Origin: Pilatotrama ljubarskyi
Lineage: Eukaryota > Basidiomycota > Agaricomycetes > Polyporales > Polyporaceae
Assembly: GCA_022385805.1 (NCBI GenBank)
Contig: MU277680.1
Span: 8,693 to 72,692, forward strand
Reading direction: 5' to 3'
DNA length: 64,000 nt
Shown piece by piece: positions 11,911-24,884 of the stretch. Numbering within the stretch: position 1 is the stretch's first letter; the number at the start of each line of letters is the position of its first letter. The notes under the pieces are model-generated. The model worked only from the letters and a program-made list of their open reading frames with translations, made no database searches and was not told where the DNA came from. A program made the position numbers and the translations under genes.

Positions 11911-13100
11911 TTAAGATTGCTTGGTTTTGCCTGCCTGCGCCTGCGCTTGCTGCGCGTCCCGGTCTACCTGCGCGAACGCGTACGTCGCGCTGACCAGGAG
12001 GGCGACGAGCGAACCGACGATGTACCCGCCCACTGCGCCGAATGCCGGTGTTAACGGCCACGCCTGCGTTGCAACGTGAGTACCACAATGTCAGCTTATT
12101 TCCGCGTACACGAGGACAGAAGCGAGCGGCGCACCTGCCACGGACGTTCCCAGTCGAGCCCGATGGGAATCGCGCCCGCCCAGCTGCCTATCACCGCGCC
12201 AACGGCGGGAAAGACCAGGGCTCTTTCTATCGGGTTGCGCGGTCTGCGGGGAAGCAATGGGCGTGAGCAGTCGCCAGTCTCGAGCGAACGGGAATACATA
12301 CGAGAGCTCCGCGAAGAGGCGGACCCAGGTGAACCAAGACACCAGCGATGGACTGTCGGAGCCCAAGGAAGGCGGACCGAGCGTGTAAGCCGGAGGTAGG
12401 ACGGTCAGGGTGGCTAGCAGGAGGCTCATAACGTATGTCTGAAACACCTGACTGACGGGGGTTCTCAGTATGGCGCGGTCCTCGAGATGGTCCGAGTGTA
12501 CACACCTTATCAATGGCGCTCCGAACAGGACTGTCATGCAGTGAAACAGAGCTGACGCGGCAAGAGTCAGTGCCGCCGCCTTAACGAGAGCCTAGGGAAC
12601 AGTGATCGTTAGAGGCAGGCATAATGTCAATACATGTACCGCGTATGTACCGCGACCCGCTGGTTGCCCGAGTCTCTTCTCTCGAGCTTTTGCTTTGCGA
12701 CCTCGGCGCTGTCAGGAGGTGCACCATCCTTTCTGCCTGATTGACCGCGAAGCTCCCAGGACCATGTGTTGACCCAACTCGCCCACCAGCTCTGCAAGAT
12801 GAACGCGCCCGCGCACATCCAAGCCACCGTGCGCGCTGGATTCTCCGTGAGCAGTTCTACCACATCCCGCCGCGGCCGTTCTTCCGCATATTCTGAGGAT
12901 ATGGGGAATCCTTTCGATAGCAGAGAGACGGGGGTTGTTGGCAGTAGGAGTGCGCTGAATGCTAGGAGGGAGGTGTGCACGCCGACTATGGAGGTGTACC
13001 GCGCGAATGGAAAGAACGAGACAGGCTCGAGCGACGCCTCGGGTTGCGTACTAGTAGAGATTGCCTGTGTTGTGACCGCTTTTGTTTTCCGAGAAGGCAT
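11911..13100 (-). CDS. GPI11: GPI-anchor biosynthesis protein Gpi11/PIG-F family, 315 aa
   Basis: Five exons: 13100-12651, 12591-12506, 12451-12302, 12243-12135, 12063-11911. PIG-F/Gpi11 is a multi-pass ER membrane protein that supports the ethanolamine-phosphate transferases of GPI assembly. Signature pieces are FHCMTVLFGAP in the middle and AIPIGLDWERPWQAWPLTP near the C-terminus, the family's most conserved block. Hydrophobic helices: about 35-55, 100-120, 150-175, 180-205, 230-250 and 275-295. The acceptor at 12452 was chosen over one 10 nt upstream because it keeps the family spacing between GAP and QT; this is the least certain junction. A charged loop (EERPRRDVVELL) follows the first helix. 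Confidence 0.9.
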
Positions 13101-14732
13101 CCTGGCTCGTGTACGACTCAAGCCTGGATCGGAGTGAACGAGAGGGTTGAGAAGGGTACCTATGTGAGTGTTGTAACACTGTTGTAACACACCGACGGAA
13201 GTCGCGGACTTGCGGCTCGCGGCGCCGCAGCGTCTGGCCAGCGCGCATCTCTCTTTCATACCACGGCCACCAGCATCGACGAGCTGCTCAGCTCACCACT
13301 GAGCACGCCCGAGTGGCCGAAGGCCATCCACATCCTACAGCTATGAGAGTCTCATGAATCCGGGAAATTCCCCGCATGGTGAGTGCAATGACATATGCTG
13401 TGTACAGGGACGTCCATCCCTCCAGCGTCCGTGAGTACGCTGGCCATGCAACGCGATGGGCATATATGAGCACAGATCGATACGGCTGCACTTGGTGAGA
13501 GCTTATCTTGACTGAACTCGGGACTACTGATCCCCATCTGCGCAGCAACTCCTTCTAGTCCACCACAGACGTAGTCTTTTCAGTCTTGCAGAAGCTTGAG
13601 CTCTTCACACGCATGTGCATATGATCAGGCCTGCATTGCCTGATACTGTGAGAATATAACCCTGTCCACAGAATTACCATGAAGTGTGAGTTCCAATCGC
13701 TTCGCCTTCTTGCTAGTCTGTTACTCGCTGATCGTCCCGCAGGCCGAAGCCATTCGTGACTATCATGCATCTGTCATGGGCTATTGTATCCCCGGGCGCA
13801 CAGGGAACTCTTCCTTCACACCGATAGCACAGTGTCGGCGTCAGCGGCCTAGCTGACCGAGGCTCAGCGCAGGCTTCCGCGGTGAGTAGACTCACTGCCA
13901 ATCCCTAGACGTTGACTTACCTTCTGGAGTTCTGCGCAATGGCTATAGCAGTTGGCGCACCATCGCCGTTCTGATACCGCCCAATGTAAGTCTGGCAGCA
14001 CATGCCGGCGCTGGAGTGCGAAGATCCCTAGGTGCGTGCTCATGCATTCCTCGGCGTCCGTCGTGCGCTATCCCTGGCATGCGCAGATACCAGGGAGGGC
14101 GCATCTCGAAGACCTGTCTGCCTCGAGGCACGCGTCTTGCCGCATGACCCACAAATCTTCAACTTTGCCCATTCTCTAGGTCAGCTGCCGAGCGCTCCGT
14201 TGTGACCTCGGAGGTCCCTTATTTGCCGTTTTTTCGTGCGGCAGAACACAAGCTTACATGCTGGATGACGGTTTTTTGGGACTGTCTTGCTCCTCCGCGC
14301 ATCTTCTGGGTTGACGGCGAAGCGTCAGGCTCGTGCCGCTTCCCGAGCTGCGTGGAAAGCACGTTCATTCGAGGCCCCTCTATCTCCTTTGGTGAGGATC
14401 CCGGTGCTCGTCATGCCTCTGAGCTCTAAAAGGAGCTTCAAAGACATCACGCTCATGACAGCGTAAAAGCGCTGGCGCGAATGGACATGATGCAAGCATA
14501 GTCGATCGGCAATTGAATCACCTCCGTGCAATCTCAAACCGAGGGTTTGCCCCAAAGTTGACGTTATCACACAAGCACCTGTTTGTAAATGGTATGTAAA
14601 AGGCGAAGCAGCACTCGTTCTGAATGATTTCTCCGGATGTCCCTGGCATTGGAATTCTCGAAAACATATGTATAGCCCTTGTCTATCACCGGGGGCTGTT
14701 GCGACCTACGTTGACCTGTGCGTGTACTAGTC
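13101..14732. other. Intergenic, no gene seen
   Basis: About 1.6 kb without a coherent spliced protein on either strand. It is one of the gene-poor patches in the 13-26 kb part of the window. Confidence 0.35.
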
Positions 14733-16826
14733 CTAGGTCCCCTTGTAGTTGAGGTGATACGCTTCTGCTTGATCCCAGGAACTGAAGCGCAGGCGAAAGC
14801 CCACGTCGTCCCACCTGATGGGAAGGACTTGCTCCGCGTACTGGCCAGCAGTTCTCAGCCTATCCAACCTTTCGGCCTCCTGTTCGTCCTCTTCGTAGAA
14901 CTCCTGGAGCCCAAGGTCGTCGACATGCGCTAGCTGCGCCTCACCCTGGAGGAATTCCAGCACATGCATCGACGTCTGGAACATCTGCTCCATGAGGCCT
15001 TTCAGGCCAGTAGCGAGCGTCACCTTGGCCGTTGTTCGAGCATCCACTGGCATCGCTGATAGGAACGACCCATCCTGTGACGCCCGATAGACAGTGGGAT
15101 ACTGCGCCTCGCACGCACGCAGGTGTGCTAACGCACCAGCCGCAGGCGCGGAGGTCGCCGGCATCGCTGGCGCTGGCGCCCGCGCCCGCAGCGATTGGCT
15201 AGCCGTTAATGCGACAGCGTCAAACTCGCCCAGCCTTTCTGCGTCGTTCGCCTGTCATGTCGCCGAAACGGTGGCCGATTAGGCAAATGCTCGAATTTGT
15301 GGGGGGTTTGTGGAGAAGTAGCTCACACTTTGTAGGTTCGCTACCAAGATGGCAGACTGGAGCTTGTGCAGGTTGAAGTAGGCAGTGGTCGCCTGAATGG
15401 CTTCGTCCGCGAGCCGCTTCGATGGCGCGTTGAACGCCTCCCAGGCTCTGATGAACGGATTGCTATTGCTAGGCTTTCTTCCGCACGCTTCGGAGAGCTA
15501 ACGCCACATGTCAGCTCCAAACCTTTTCTTTCCTGCGGCGGCTACAGACTGACCTCCTTGTAGCACAGCGTGATGCAAGTGGCATCAGCCTCTGCACAGA
15601 TGGCCGCGTGAACGAGACCCGACACCAGAGTGAGGTTCGTCTGGACGTGGTGCTTGCCCTCTAGGGTCCGTGCCGCCTGGACGCCTGCCTCCGTGGCCGG
15701 AATCTGATGGTCTGCGTCAGCTTCTGACGTTCGGGAGCGGCAGGAAAGATCAGTGGAGGGCTCTCACCGTAACCACGATGCGACTCCGACCATACCCCTT
15801 CTCCGCAAATAGTCTAACCAGGCGAAGCGCGTGCTTGACCATCGCCGTGGTGCTATCGTGGAGCCTCGGGTCGACGAACGTGTAGTGTGGCCCGTCCACT
15901 CGGTCGAGCATCGATACGCCGAGTTCGACGAGCTGAATAGCCAGTAAGTCACCAGTTGCGCTACGTACAGTCGGCACTCACATAGTAGTGCATAGCGGAA
16001 CTGAGGATACTTGCGAGATCCCATTCTCCGCCGGGCCTATCGAATACGAGGATAGACGTTCAACCGTCATAACAGCTTGGGAGTTCCGTGCTGCACGTAC
16101 CTCTCCTCGATGGCCCTCTTCGTTGCCACCCAGGCGTGGTATGCCGTGTCAGGCGTCAACAGTCCCTCGCGCAGCATACTGGGCGTTACCATACTCCCGT
16201 TGAACGGCAGAGTTCCGAGCACTGGACACAACGGGAAACATCATTGTCAATGCTCACCGCCGGAGTACCATGGCAGCCGAATGGAAGAGCGAAAAATTGC
16301 TCCGGTACTCACGCTCGTAGTCTAAGGTTTCAGCGATCACTGCCTTACGCTTGGCTTGCAGCATGCGCCACAGTGGCGGGGAGCTCGCGACTACGGACTT
16401 CTTCCGCTCGTCCTTGAGCTTCGTCTGCGTTGTACTGGGCCTCGGCCTGGCTCTTCTCCCAAGGACGGACGTACTGCTAGGCTTGCTCGGCGATCCGGGC
16501 GCATTCAGAAGTTGATACGCGATGTCTGCGAATCCGGCGTGGGTAGCGGTGAGTACGGGCGGGGCGAGTCCGCTGCTGGTCGGGAACGGTATGGAAGACT
16601 TCTCCGCGCGCCGCCAGGACTTCCCGCCCCGCAGGTAGACCTTCGATTCGTTGTGGCCGACGGTTGTCAGGGTCTTGCTCGATCCCGGCTGCGACGCTGT
16701 CGGGATCCTAGAGCTTCCATTCTCGACGTGGGCGTCCGCCCTACGCTTGCCCCGCAGGGTGGCGACTGGCATTGCCGGCGTCGGCGGCGCGAATTCGTCG
16801 GGTGGCGATGGAGAGCGCTGGTACAT
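14733..16826 (-). CDS. Transaldolase-like protein lacking the Schiff-base lysine, 564 aa
   Basis: Seven exons: 16826-16313, 16221-16101, 16036-15982, 15932-15768, 15703-15554, 15497-15327, 15251-14733; all phases close. Residues 1-170 are low-complexity and basic. Residues about 172-430 resemble the transaldolase TIM barrel: LLGTLPFNGSMVTPSML where enzymes have the TTNPSL motif, MLDRVDGPHYTFVDPRL, then RIVVTIPATEAGVQAARTL and QTNLTLVSGLVHAAICAEA. In transaldolases the strand before IPxTxEG carries the lysine that forms the Schiff base (V-K-I-P-A-T); here that position (about residue 285) is threonine, and the TTNPS motif is also lost. I infer a barrel without aldolase chemistry. The C-terminal part (YPTVYRASQDGSF, then an acidic EFYEEDEQEAERLDRL helix) is outside the normal enzyme. 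It could bind a sugar phosphate or be structural. Confidence 0.75.
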
Positions 16827-19373
16827 GGTCGACGTTCACGTTGAAATGCTGCCGCGTCCAGAGCAGACCATGTTCTTTGTGTGGCTAGGTGGTCGTTGGC
16901 GCAGAATACCCGTTTTGGATGACAATCGCACGGCAGTCAGACGCTGCCAAACACGAAAGGCGGGCTAGCCACTTTGTCGCCGCTTTGGTGACAATGCTCG
17001 TACGCTGTTCCTGCAAGATCCGTGTTATTGTCGCTATTGAACCGCTACCTGGCATATAGGCTTGTCTTCGTTTCCTTCCTCAACTGGTGGTACTAGGATA
17101 CTGTATTGTGAGTAGGATATTGTAGTCGCGGTACCTCTCATGCTGCCTCTACCACAATGCGCCAGAAGTACAGAAAGAACGCCTGAAACGCCGGGCTGTT
17201 GGTTCCATTTGCTACTTGCCGCTCCCACACGCGCATCAGATTTTGTAGCGCCACGGAGAACGATCAGCGGTGCAATCCCCTTTCACAACGCTACTATACA
17301 GCCCGCGAGCTACTCACGTGCTCTCATTTCGCTCCTCAGTTTGGTACCCTTCCCGCCTCATATCCGCTTCACAGGAGCCGTTGGTAGGTCATTCAAGCTC
17401 TATCTCAGTGGACCTACAGCGGCTGGAAGCACGGAGCCGCTCGGCGGATGGCTCCGTTCGAAACTCTCGCACAGAAGAAGTGCCATGAGGCCCTGTCAGC
17501 CTAAAGCAGAACGGCGACTTGCTCAGGCGGCCTATCCGGACCTGACCGTGGAAAGACTATCGGACAGACCGCCTCTCTTCCTTAAGCTCCGAGGTCCCAG
17601 GCTAGGCGCGCCATCGCGAAGGGCTACTGCATGGTGGCCGAGCGCGGCTCGGCTGTGCGGTCCTGAGGGTGTCATCTCACATGACGTGGTTCGTTACCCG
17701 GTGCAGCCCAAGATTTCTCGATGTAATGCAGGAGCAAGTATGGACACGTTGCTGAGGAGCGATCAGTGTCGACACCAACGTCAGAGGGGGATAGCTTGGT
17801 GCGTGTCCATTGCACTTACGCGTCCAAGACGTACTGCTGTCCGGATTTTCCCTGCCGCCTGGGGCTGTTCAGACACTACGACGCAGGATGCATATCTGCA
17901 GGCTTGCAAGGATACCAAGAAGTCCAGTGCATCTCTCAGGACAGTTAGGCTGAGAATGTGGGCAACGCTCCGGCGCGACTGTCAGCCGGCAATCACGCCG
18001 CGGGGGTCGTAGCCATTTGCAAAGGAGTACCTCCCTGGAGGAATGAGTTAACGATCCAGGTTCCTCACGCTATCAGGATCCGCAGGGACAGGCATCGGAA
18101 GGCAGAAAGCTGCTATGAAATCGAACATTATGATACACGAAGGCGACGGTGCAGGTGAGCGAGCAAGAATTACTACAGCACCGGGCCATCATAGCAAGCA
18201 GAAGCGTGCGGTCACAGATTCTAGTCTAGCAGCGCCATCCGCAGGAGGGACATTCGTGCCTTCGGAGAATGTATCGGTGAGCGCGCTGGGTCTGTACCGA
18301 AGGTCAGGGCTGATGTCCTGTGAGTCCCGCCCCGGCCGGCCGGGTCGGAAGGCGCGAACCCCGCAGGAGAACTGGCCTAGTAACAACGTAGAGAGGGACG
18401 TGGTGAAATAGATGGGCGACGGAGCGTTCAACGTGACGTGCGTCGGGTGGCCGACGGGTGGAATTAGCTCTGCGCAGAATTTTCTGGGCTTCATGTGCCT
18501 AAGAAGGCAACCGACTCTATGGACACCGTTCCCGCCAGCTAGCTCGCGGCCGTCAGGAACGCCTAGTTGCATCCACCATGTAAGCAATCGCAAGCAGTCA
18601 AAAAATTCCTCTCGTCCCGTGGCCTTCGTGCATCCATCGCATTTAGCTCGCACCGGCTCGGGTACCCCGGCAAAGCTGCATGCGAGATCATTCTGTCGCG
18701 GATGAGCGACATTGCTTGTGGCTGGCCGACAGGGCGTACCCGCCGCCTAGGCAAGAATAGGCTCGGGAAGGGCCGTAAATACAATGCCAGCCGCGCCAAA
18801 GGGCGCCGCTGACTTCGCGCGGTGGGTGAAATGGGGTCGCTATACTTGGCTTGGGGGCGCCCTCGCCTGCAAGAGAGAGCCACTCTGGAGCGTTCGCCAT
18901 CCACGCTCTGCGATGTGGACGTCGGGCGGTCCGACTGCACGGGCAGAAGCACGAAGCGGCCTGCGCGGAGCAGAGATCAATCAAACTCTGGGCATCTTCG
19001 TGTCCTATCGAGGCTAAGAGGCGGAGAATATCAGACGGCGTTTCGAGCTTGGGAACGGCGTGCGGGACATTGGGAAACAGCATCACCGAAGGCGGCGGCG
19101 GCACAGAAGCCTGCGCGCGATTTCAACGGCTTCGACGGAGAGCTGTGGTCAACAGCCGTCAGGAAGCCAGATCCCAGTGATTCCGAGAATCGTACATTCG
19201 CCATCCGCGATGCCGGGCATTACCGGGGTCAGACACGTATTAGGTCGAGCAGCAACGAAGTAGACAGCGCAAAAGCGAGAGAGCAGCAGCGGGAGAGCAT
19301 ACAACAAGAGATACAAACGCGACGTGTCACCCGGACTACAAATCGATCGGACCGCAACAAACTTCATCGAGCT
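16827..19373. other. Gene-poor region, nothing confidently coding
   Basis: About 2.5 kb. A long plus-strand frame (17140-18012) and minus-strand frames near 18189-18653 and 18688-19104 exist. The last contains one stretch that reads like a helical-repeat protein (LETPSDILRLLASIGHEDA, about 18930-19060 minus), but I could not join it into a gene. It may be a decayed gene. Confidence 0.35.
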
Positions 19374-20697
19374 TCAACGTTCTGACGAATACTGCCAGTG
19401 TGCGACGGCCGGCTGCTGGCCTCCCTGATTGTGCTGGACGGACGAGGGGTAGTGGCTACTAGCATGGGTAGTAGTAGAATGATGGTCCGAATGCTGCCGC
19501 GCGGCGGCCGATCAACGTACTGAGCGTGGCGAGACAAGACCAAACTCACGGAATAATGCTGTTCATCTTCTATCTTCACAAGTTCGTACTGAGATGCGGA
19601 TTGAGAGAATGGAGGTAGAGGAGCATGACCGTATGAGGACGATAGAGTTCGCTGATGGGCGTTAGGCAATGAGGAGGGCGCGTACTCGGATGGCTGTGGG
19701 TGGGAAAAACAATGCCGTCACTAGGATCCCGAGCTCTCAATACGCGCAGTTCTGCTGGGGAGCACAACTGGCAGAGACGGAGAGAACACTCGCCGAGAAC
19801 GAGGGACTCGACGTCGTGCTCGACGTCGGGGTCTCGGGTACCGAGTAGCCAGACACGCCGTAAGACTGGTAAAAGGACGCGGAGCTCGGTCGCGACGAGT
19901 AGCCATATGAAGCTGAACTGTGTGGAGTGTTTTGCGAGGAGTATGGGCTCGCTACAGCGGGTATCGTTAGTGGAGGCGGTGGGCTGTGCGTCTGTGGTCT
20001 GCGCATCAGCAGCAGCGCTAGAGCCAGGATGTGCCGACCTACCACGTAGAGGCCATTGGCGTCTGAAGTCCTACGGCGCTTGGGTTCGCGGTCTAAACGA
20101 TGGTCCTCCATGGCAGGGTATGACTCGCGTCGCATGTCGGGTCGCAGTTGAGCATTCTTCATCTCCAGTTGTCGCCGCAGCTCCTGGACTTCACGGTGCA
20201 GCATCTCATTCTCTTGCTCTAATTCGCGTATGCGTATCAGCGGCGGAGGAATGGCGGCGACCTGATCTGGAGTCAGGGCCAGGACAGACTGCAGCTTGGT
20301 GACCGTCTGTTCGAGCTGTTCGGGAGGAATGAGCGGCCAGTTGGGAGAACTCTGCGACATGACGGGATCTCTCACTTGTTCGATGTACGCCTTTCGCTTG
20401 GCGCGATGGCGTGCCTGCGCTATAGAGAGAATCGGTGACTGAAGGCTAGAGTGCAGCGGGCAAGCTACCTTTGGCATTTCGCGACCGTTCAGGACGGTCA
20501 GACGGTCCTGCTGGTTGGTCGGAAGAACTATCGCGCTGAGATTCAGGTAGAGAAGACATAGGCGTCATGTCACGTAAGGGCAAGGGGAGCGAAGGCGATC
20601 GGGGTTGGAAACCGGCGAGAGGATCAGTTGAACGCTTATATGGCGTAGGAGGATTGTCGTAGCCGCCGGCGAGGAGACTAGGAACCATCCGAGCCAT
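19374..20697 (-). CDS. bZIP-like transcription factor, about 354 aa
   Basis: Exons: 20697-20469, 20419-20376, 20315 to about 19788, 19693-19550, 19493-19374. The 44-nt second exon completes the basic region: RSRNAKAQARHRAKRKAYIE, the bZIP N-x-x-A-Q-x-R-x-R pattern that contacts DNA. It runs straight into a heptad helix (QLEQTVTKLQ), then about 20 residues rich in Pro/Ile (TPDQVAAIPPPLIR), then a second helix (IRELEQENEMLHREVQELRR). The dimerisation coil is therefore interrupted. A basic stretch DREPKRRRTSD follows and the C-terminal half is Ser/Tyr/His/Gln-rich, like an activation domain. The donor of the third intron (around 19787) is uncertain, and a 51-nt in-frame segment after LYV may be an optional intron. 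The start MARMVPSLLAGG is the first good ATG. Confidence 0.78.
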
Positions 20698-23600
20698 TCG
20701 CCCTTTATCCCGGGGGAGTCCACCATTTCCGGGCAAGGCATGGACCCTGGACGAAGGCCCACCACGGGCATGACGAGCGCGAAAATGCGGAATTTCCGGG
20801 CCAAGCGCCCCCCTTGTGGAAGGTGGCGAGCTCCAGCACACAGCATTGCACTGATCTCCCCGTGGCCACCTGGCTCATGTTCGCCGGGAGACCGTTTCAG
20901 AGCCGCGAAGCTGTTGAAACAATTGGTCCCGCCCAACCATGCTGCGCAAAAGTCGGGAATTTGCGCGCCGCCCATCATCTTCTTATTGCTCGGAAAATAA
21001 TGGTGATGAAATGGCAAAGATCTGAAAAGAATAGCGACCGTGGAAATCTTGTGCAGGGTCGCGAGGGTGTGAGAGTGTTCAGCGCTCTCGTCCGCCCGCC
21101 TGTCCGTACTCCGCGATGCCCCCCGGCCACGAGTTGCTTATCGTCACTGCGCTCTTGGCTGCAACCTTGTTCTGAGTCTTCTGCACGGCTGCGAAGACAA
21201 AACCTTCAATGCTCGTCTTGCCTAGCCGTTTTCTTCGAACTTGCGAGATGCGGTGGGCTATTGGCTGTGGTGGAGCGGTAACTCTGCAAACATGGCAGGT
21301 GCGAACCACAGACCCTGTCCGGATCGCAACGTGCCTGAACGCGGAGTTTGCCGAGCGCCCACCGCTGCGTCGTCTCCATGTCCACAAATCCACGGGGAAA
21401 CCTTTGCCTGCCCCATTCGAGCACAGCGCCCTCAATGCCCCGTAATTGTACACGTTGCACGCCTGCAGCTGAAGAGCAGCTGCTTTGTCTGGACGGTTCG
21501 CTCAAAGTGCGGCTTTCGCTAGGCGACACCGGGGTCCAACAATATCGTGCTGGACTTCTTTGTTATCACCTAGCTCTGATACCCTGCGAGACTTTGGGTA
21601 AACTCACGCAGGGTCGTCTAGGGCATCATGTGAGTCGCTCCTTTCTTTGGGTCCTTGCATTCTCGATAAGTCATAGAGAGGGTGTCATCGAGGACGGGGC
21701 TCCCAACCGTGGCGCGCGTCTTCATGGTCGTCTTTCAGACACTCTCAATGTCCGTACGTGATGTTGCACCCCCGAATCATGATCCAACCGTTCTCTTTGA
21801 GATACGCTGATAGCGAGATCCAGGCTTGTTCAGCAACCACCGCCGGAGCTCGAGACCTCCGCTATTTGTTCCACAACAATGCAGGACGGGTTTCTCCAGG
21901 GCCCGGTGAGAGACAAGTCTAGCATGAGCCAGACTCGCAAGTTCCCGATGCAGTGGCGGACGGGACTGCGGCACGCACACAGCTTGCGGCCCGTGCCTAC
22001 ACGATCCACGATGCTCGTCGAGTTCAAACGCAACACTGTGAAGCTGTTCGGCATTCGTGGACGTCGTGAAGCGTCGACTCGCGACGAATCCCACGATGTA
22101 GGGAACAGGAGTACTCGGAGCCTTGTCAGCCCTATGCGCGTGCTAAGAAGTGCCCGCGCTTCTCGCGCGGGATGGGTGATTCGCGTCCGGGACATCTCAA
22201 CGTGAGTGGTTGCGATCGCGCGAGGACGATCATGATGATGGGTCATGAGCGGGGACCGCCATCGTTTGGGCATTCCGTTGATGGGCGTCGAGCCGTTGTG
22301 CACGCAGGACCTTCGGATGCCGGGACGAGAGGAAAGGCTTTGCTGCCGAGTTCGCCGTCACCCATGGAGTGGCTTCCGCGAGAACCGGTCCTGCTGTGCC
22401 TGCTCTTAACTTGTGCGGAGGTGCGTCATCGCCAATCCTTCGAGCCTTCGACAATGCAGCGCCAGCCAGCTTCCTTGGTTCGTGGGGAACGGGCGCCATC
22501 GCCGTATTCCCCCGCGCGGGCAGCGTTTCGCAGGCTAGGCGGATAGTGTTCTTCGCCGACGACACCGCTTGGTCATCTTTCTTCCCTTCCTCTTGACCGC
22601 CGACATCGCCACTTCTTGGTAGGCCTCGTAGAAGGAAGAGGCGTCGCGAAGAATGCACGAGCGATTTTAATGACTAACTAATTTGCGTTGTTCAGTGCAC
22701 ACGGGCAGGGGAAGAGGACTGAGGGCAACCTAGCACCATTCAGTACTCAGCGGCCTACAACTCACGCCCCAGATCCTCTCGCTACGAACCCCTCGACAAG
22801 GATGCGCGTCGCGCCTTGTACGTCTTTCCTCGCGTGGTAGAGTCGAGCCCCGTGCCGCGCACGCGTGACCGCAAGCGGTTTCGCCGTAGGCAAAGCCACG
22901 CGTTGTTACGTACGCCACGCACACTGCTGCAGCCCCGCGAGCTAGAGTCCAGATCGAGGAGCGCGAACCCAAAGTGATAGCATAGCACTAATAAGTAGTG
23001 CAGGCCGCATCGACATCGGCGATCGACCATCTGGCGGGGTGCATCTGGTGTCGCCGCCGATTGGCACCCGCATGCCGTACACCCTTACGTGCGCGCGTTC
23101 GGTATGGAAGCCCATACAAGCTCACACACTGCACCGCTCATTGGTGGCCGGTAACATGCCATGCCGAGAGTAAGTAGCCGTCGGGAATCGTGCGGAGGAA
23201 GTTTGGAAGGCCGCGAGGAGACGAGTCTCCAGTTTCTGGGTGATTACACCTCGAGGGCGTCGCCTTCGCTGCTGATGATTGATCTAGTCGAGTCTTCTGT
23301 GCGGAATCTCTATGAAGTGCGCATGGCTGCTTACATTGTATATAAGACATGACTATAGGCAGAAAGCGATATGCGAGCAGGACTGCTTGGAGTGCAGCGC
23401 GAAGCCTCATATGTAATATGTTATGATCCAGCAGCGATCCACCTCATCTCGGCCACTCGGCATCCTGGAAGAGACCTGGCGGATCGTCATCGCCTGGTAC
23501 AGCGGCGTTGGGAGTGGCTGGATGCAACGTCTATCAATACACACGCTTGATGTCCTCAGGAGGCGCAAGGGCGACTATTCAGGCATCGGAGGAAGCCCAT

Positions 23601-23830
23601 GGGCAGCGCAGGCACAGCCGCAACTTGAAGCTTTGAAGGAGCAGAACCTGTTCATTCCCCGGTGGGTGAGAATGCGATGTGTCACACGATGTTAGTCTGT
23701 CGGACTGTATGTCATCCTCTGCTCTAGAACTGGCCTGTGTCCTGGTTATGAAAGGAGAAGATCAAAATGGCCTATGCGTGTGGATGAAGTCGAATGCTAG
23801 TGACACAGGAAGGCCTGGCAGCCGTACCCA
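20698..23830. other. Gene-poor region, nothing confidently coding
   Basis: About 3.1 kb. Frames of 100-160 codons occur on both strands (for example 21206-21529 and 21777-22303 minus) but none shows a family motif, and frames overlap in all phases. I record no gene. Decayed genes or mobile-element remnants cannot be excluded. Confidence 0.35.
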
Positions 23831-24884
23831 TTAATTATTCTGACGGACAGGATCTCGAACCATGCACCACAGCGGGAAGCCCGCCGAGTCCCGGGAAGTG
23901 AAGTTCTTGACCGCGCGATGCGAGAAGCCCGATTTCCTGAACCACTGCACCTGCACGCGGACACGCCATCAACAAACGCAAGCACGGACGATGGAAGAAC
24001 GCTGTCGCGCTCGACGAACAAGATTCGGGCTCTTGACGTCCGCCGTGACGCACTTCTCGCCAGCATCTGCCTGCCAAATACCGAAAGGGGGCGATCAGCG
24101 CGGTCGCTTTGGCTCCAGCGAATGCCATAAACCTGCTCGCAGACGGACCCTAGCAACGCCCGTCCTATGCCCCTCCGTTGACACTCAGGGTCAACGGCCA
24201 AGAGCTTGAGGTTCCACGCGTCTCGACGGCCCCGCTGCCCGCCGGGCAAGGCGAGTCTGTACAGCTCCTCGTACGTCGGTATGTACTGTTGTTGCACGAG
24301 GTGACCGGGGCATCAGTGGCTCCGGCGCGCATCGTCGAGTGTATGTGTGGGCGTACGTGATATGTGAACCATTCGTCTAGATATGACGACAGGTCTTTCG
24401 TAAAGTCATCTTGGTCGCTAGATCGCGATATGTCAGTCGGCACCTGTGGGCGCGCGATCGTGGCTAAGCGGTCGAGATAGGGGTGGACCTACTAGAAAGC
24501 CCAATCTGCGCCAGGCGCAATTGAGGCGGCTACGCCGTATGCTTTGCCATCCACGAGCCCGACATATACTTCGCCATGCGCCAGGCACGCCCGTAGCGTC
24601 CTCCGGAAAATGTCACGTTGAACACGCGTGGAGCCGCCGCTAAACGATGCCATCCCCACGTCTGGCGTAACAGCGATCAGCGTATACAGGGGCGGCTCGG
24701 CTCCGGAGAACGATCGGATGAACACTCACCATCCCTGAACGCGTTGAACAGGATCTGTACGGCTCGTTCGATCTCCTCGTCTGCAAGGACGTCTGTCAAC
24801 CGCGCAGTTGCGCCAAACAGCGGGATAACGGCGGCACGACGTACCTGTAGGATCTGCCAAGCGACGTACGGTGACCGAGACCAT
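23831..24884 (-). CDS. GNAT-family N-acetyltransferase, 218 aa
   Basis: Seven short exons, none obvious from long frames: 24884-24845, 24792-24730, 24661-24493, 24417-24357, 24285-24133, 24070-24020, 23950-23831; every phase closes. The start MVSVTVRRLADPTD and the helix EEIERAVQILFNAF are typical of this fold. Motif A, which binds acetyl-CoA pyrophosphate, is LKLLAVDPECQRRGIGRALL (R-R-G-I-G-R-A). Further pieces are GEVYVGLVDGKAYGVAASIA (strands 2-3), the aromatic DEWFTYH, and the C-terminal VQWFRKSGFSHRAVKNFT (motif B, Y/F-x-x-x-G-F). Substrate unknown; similar fungal proteins act on small molecules. Donors at two introns (GTTTAT, GTTCGT) are weak, so an alternative splice there is possible. 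Confidence 0.85.

Noticed and set aside
17140..18012. 290-codon plus-strand frame
   Set aside because: No family motif, no compositional bias of real proteins, and no splice partners. Kept only as a note within the gene-poor region.
21777..22303. Overlapping minus-strand frames
   Set aside because: Two frames over the same DNA look equally good, and neither shows a recognisable family.
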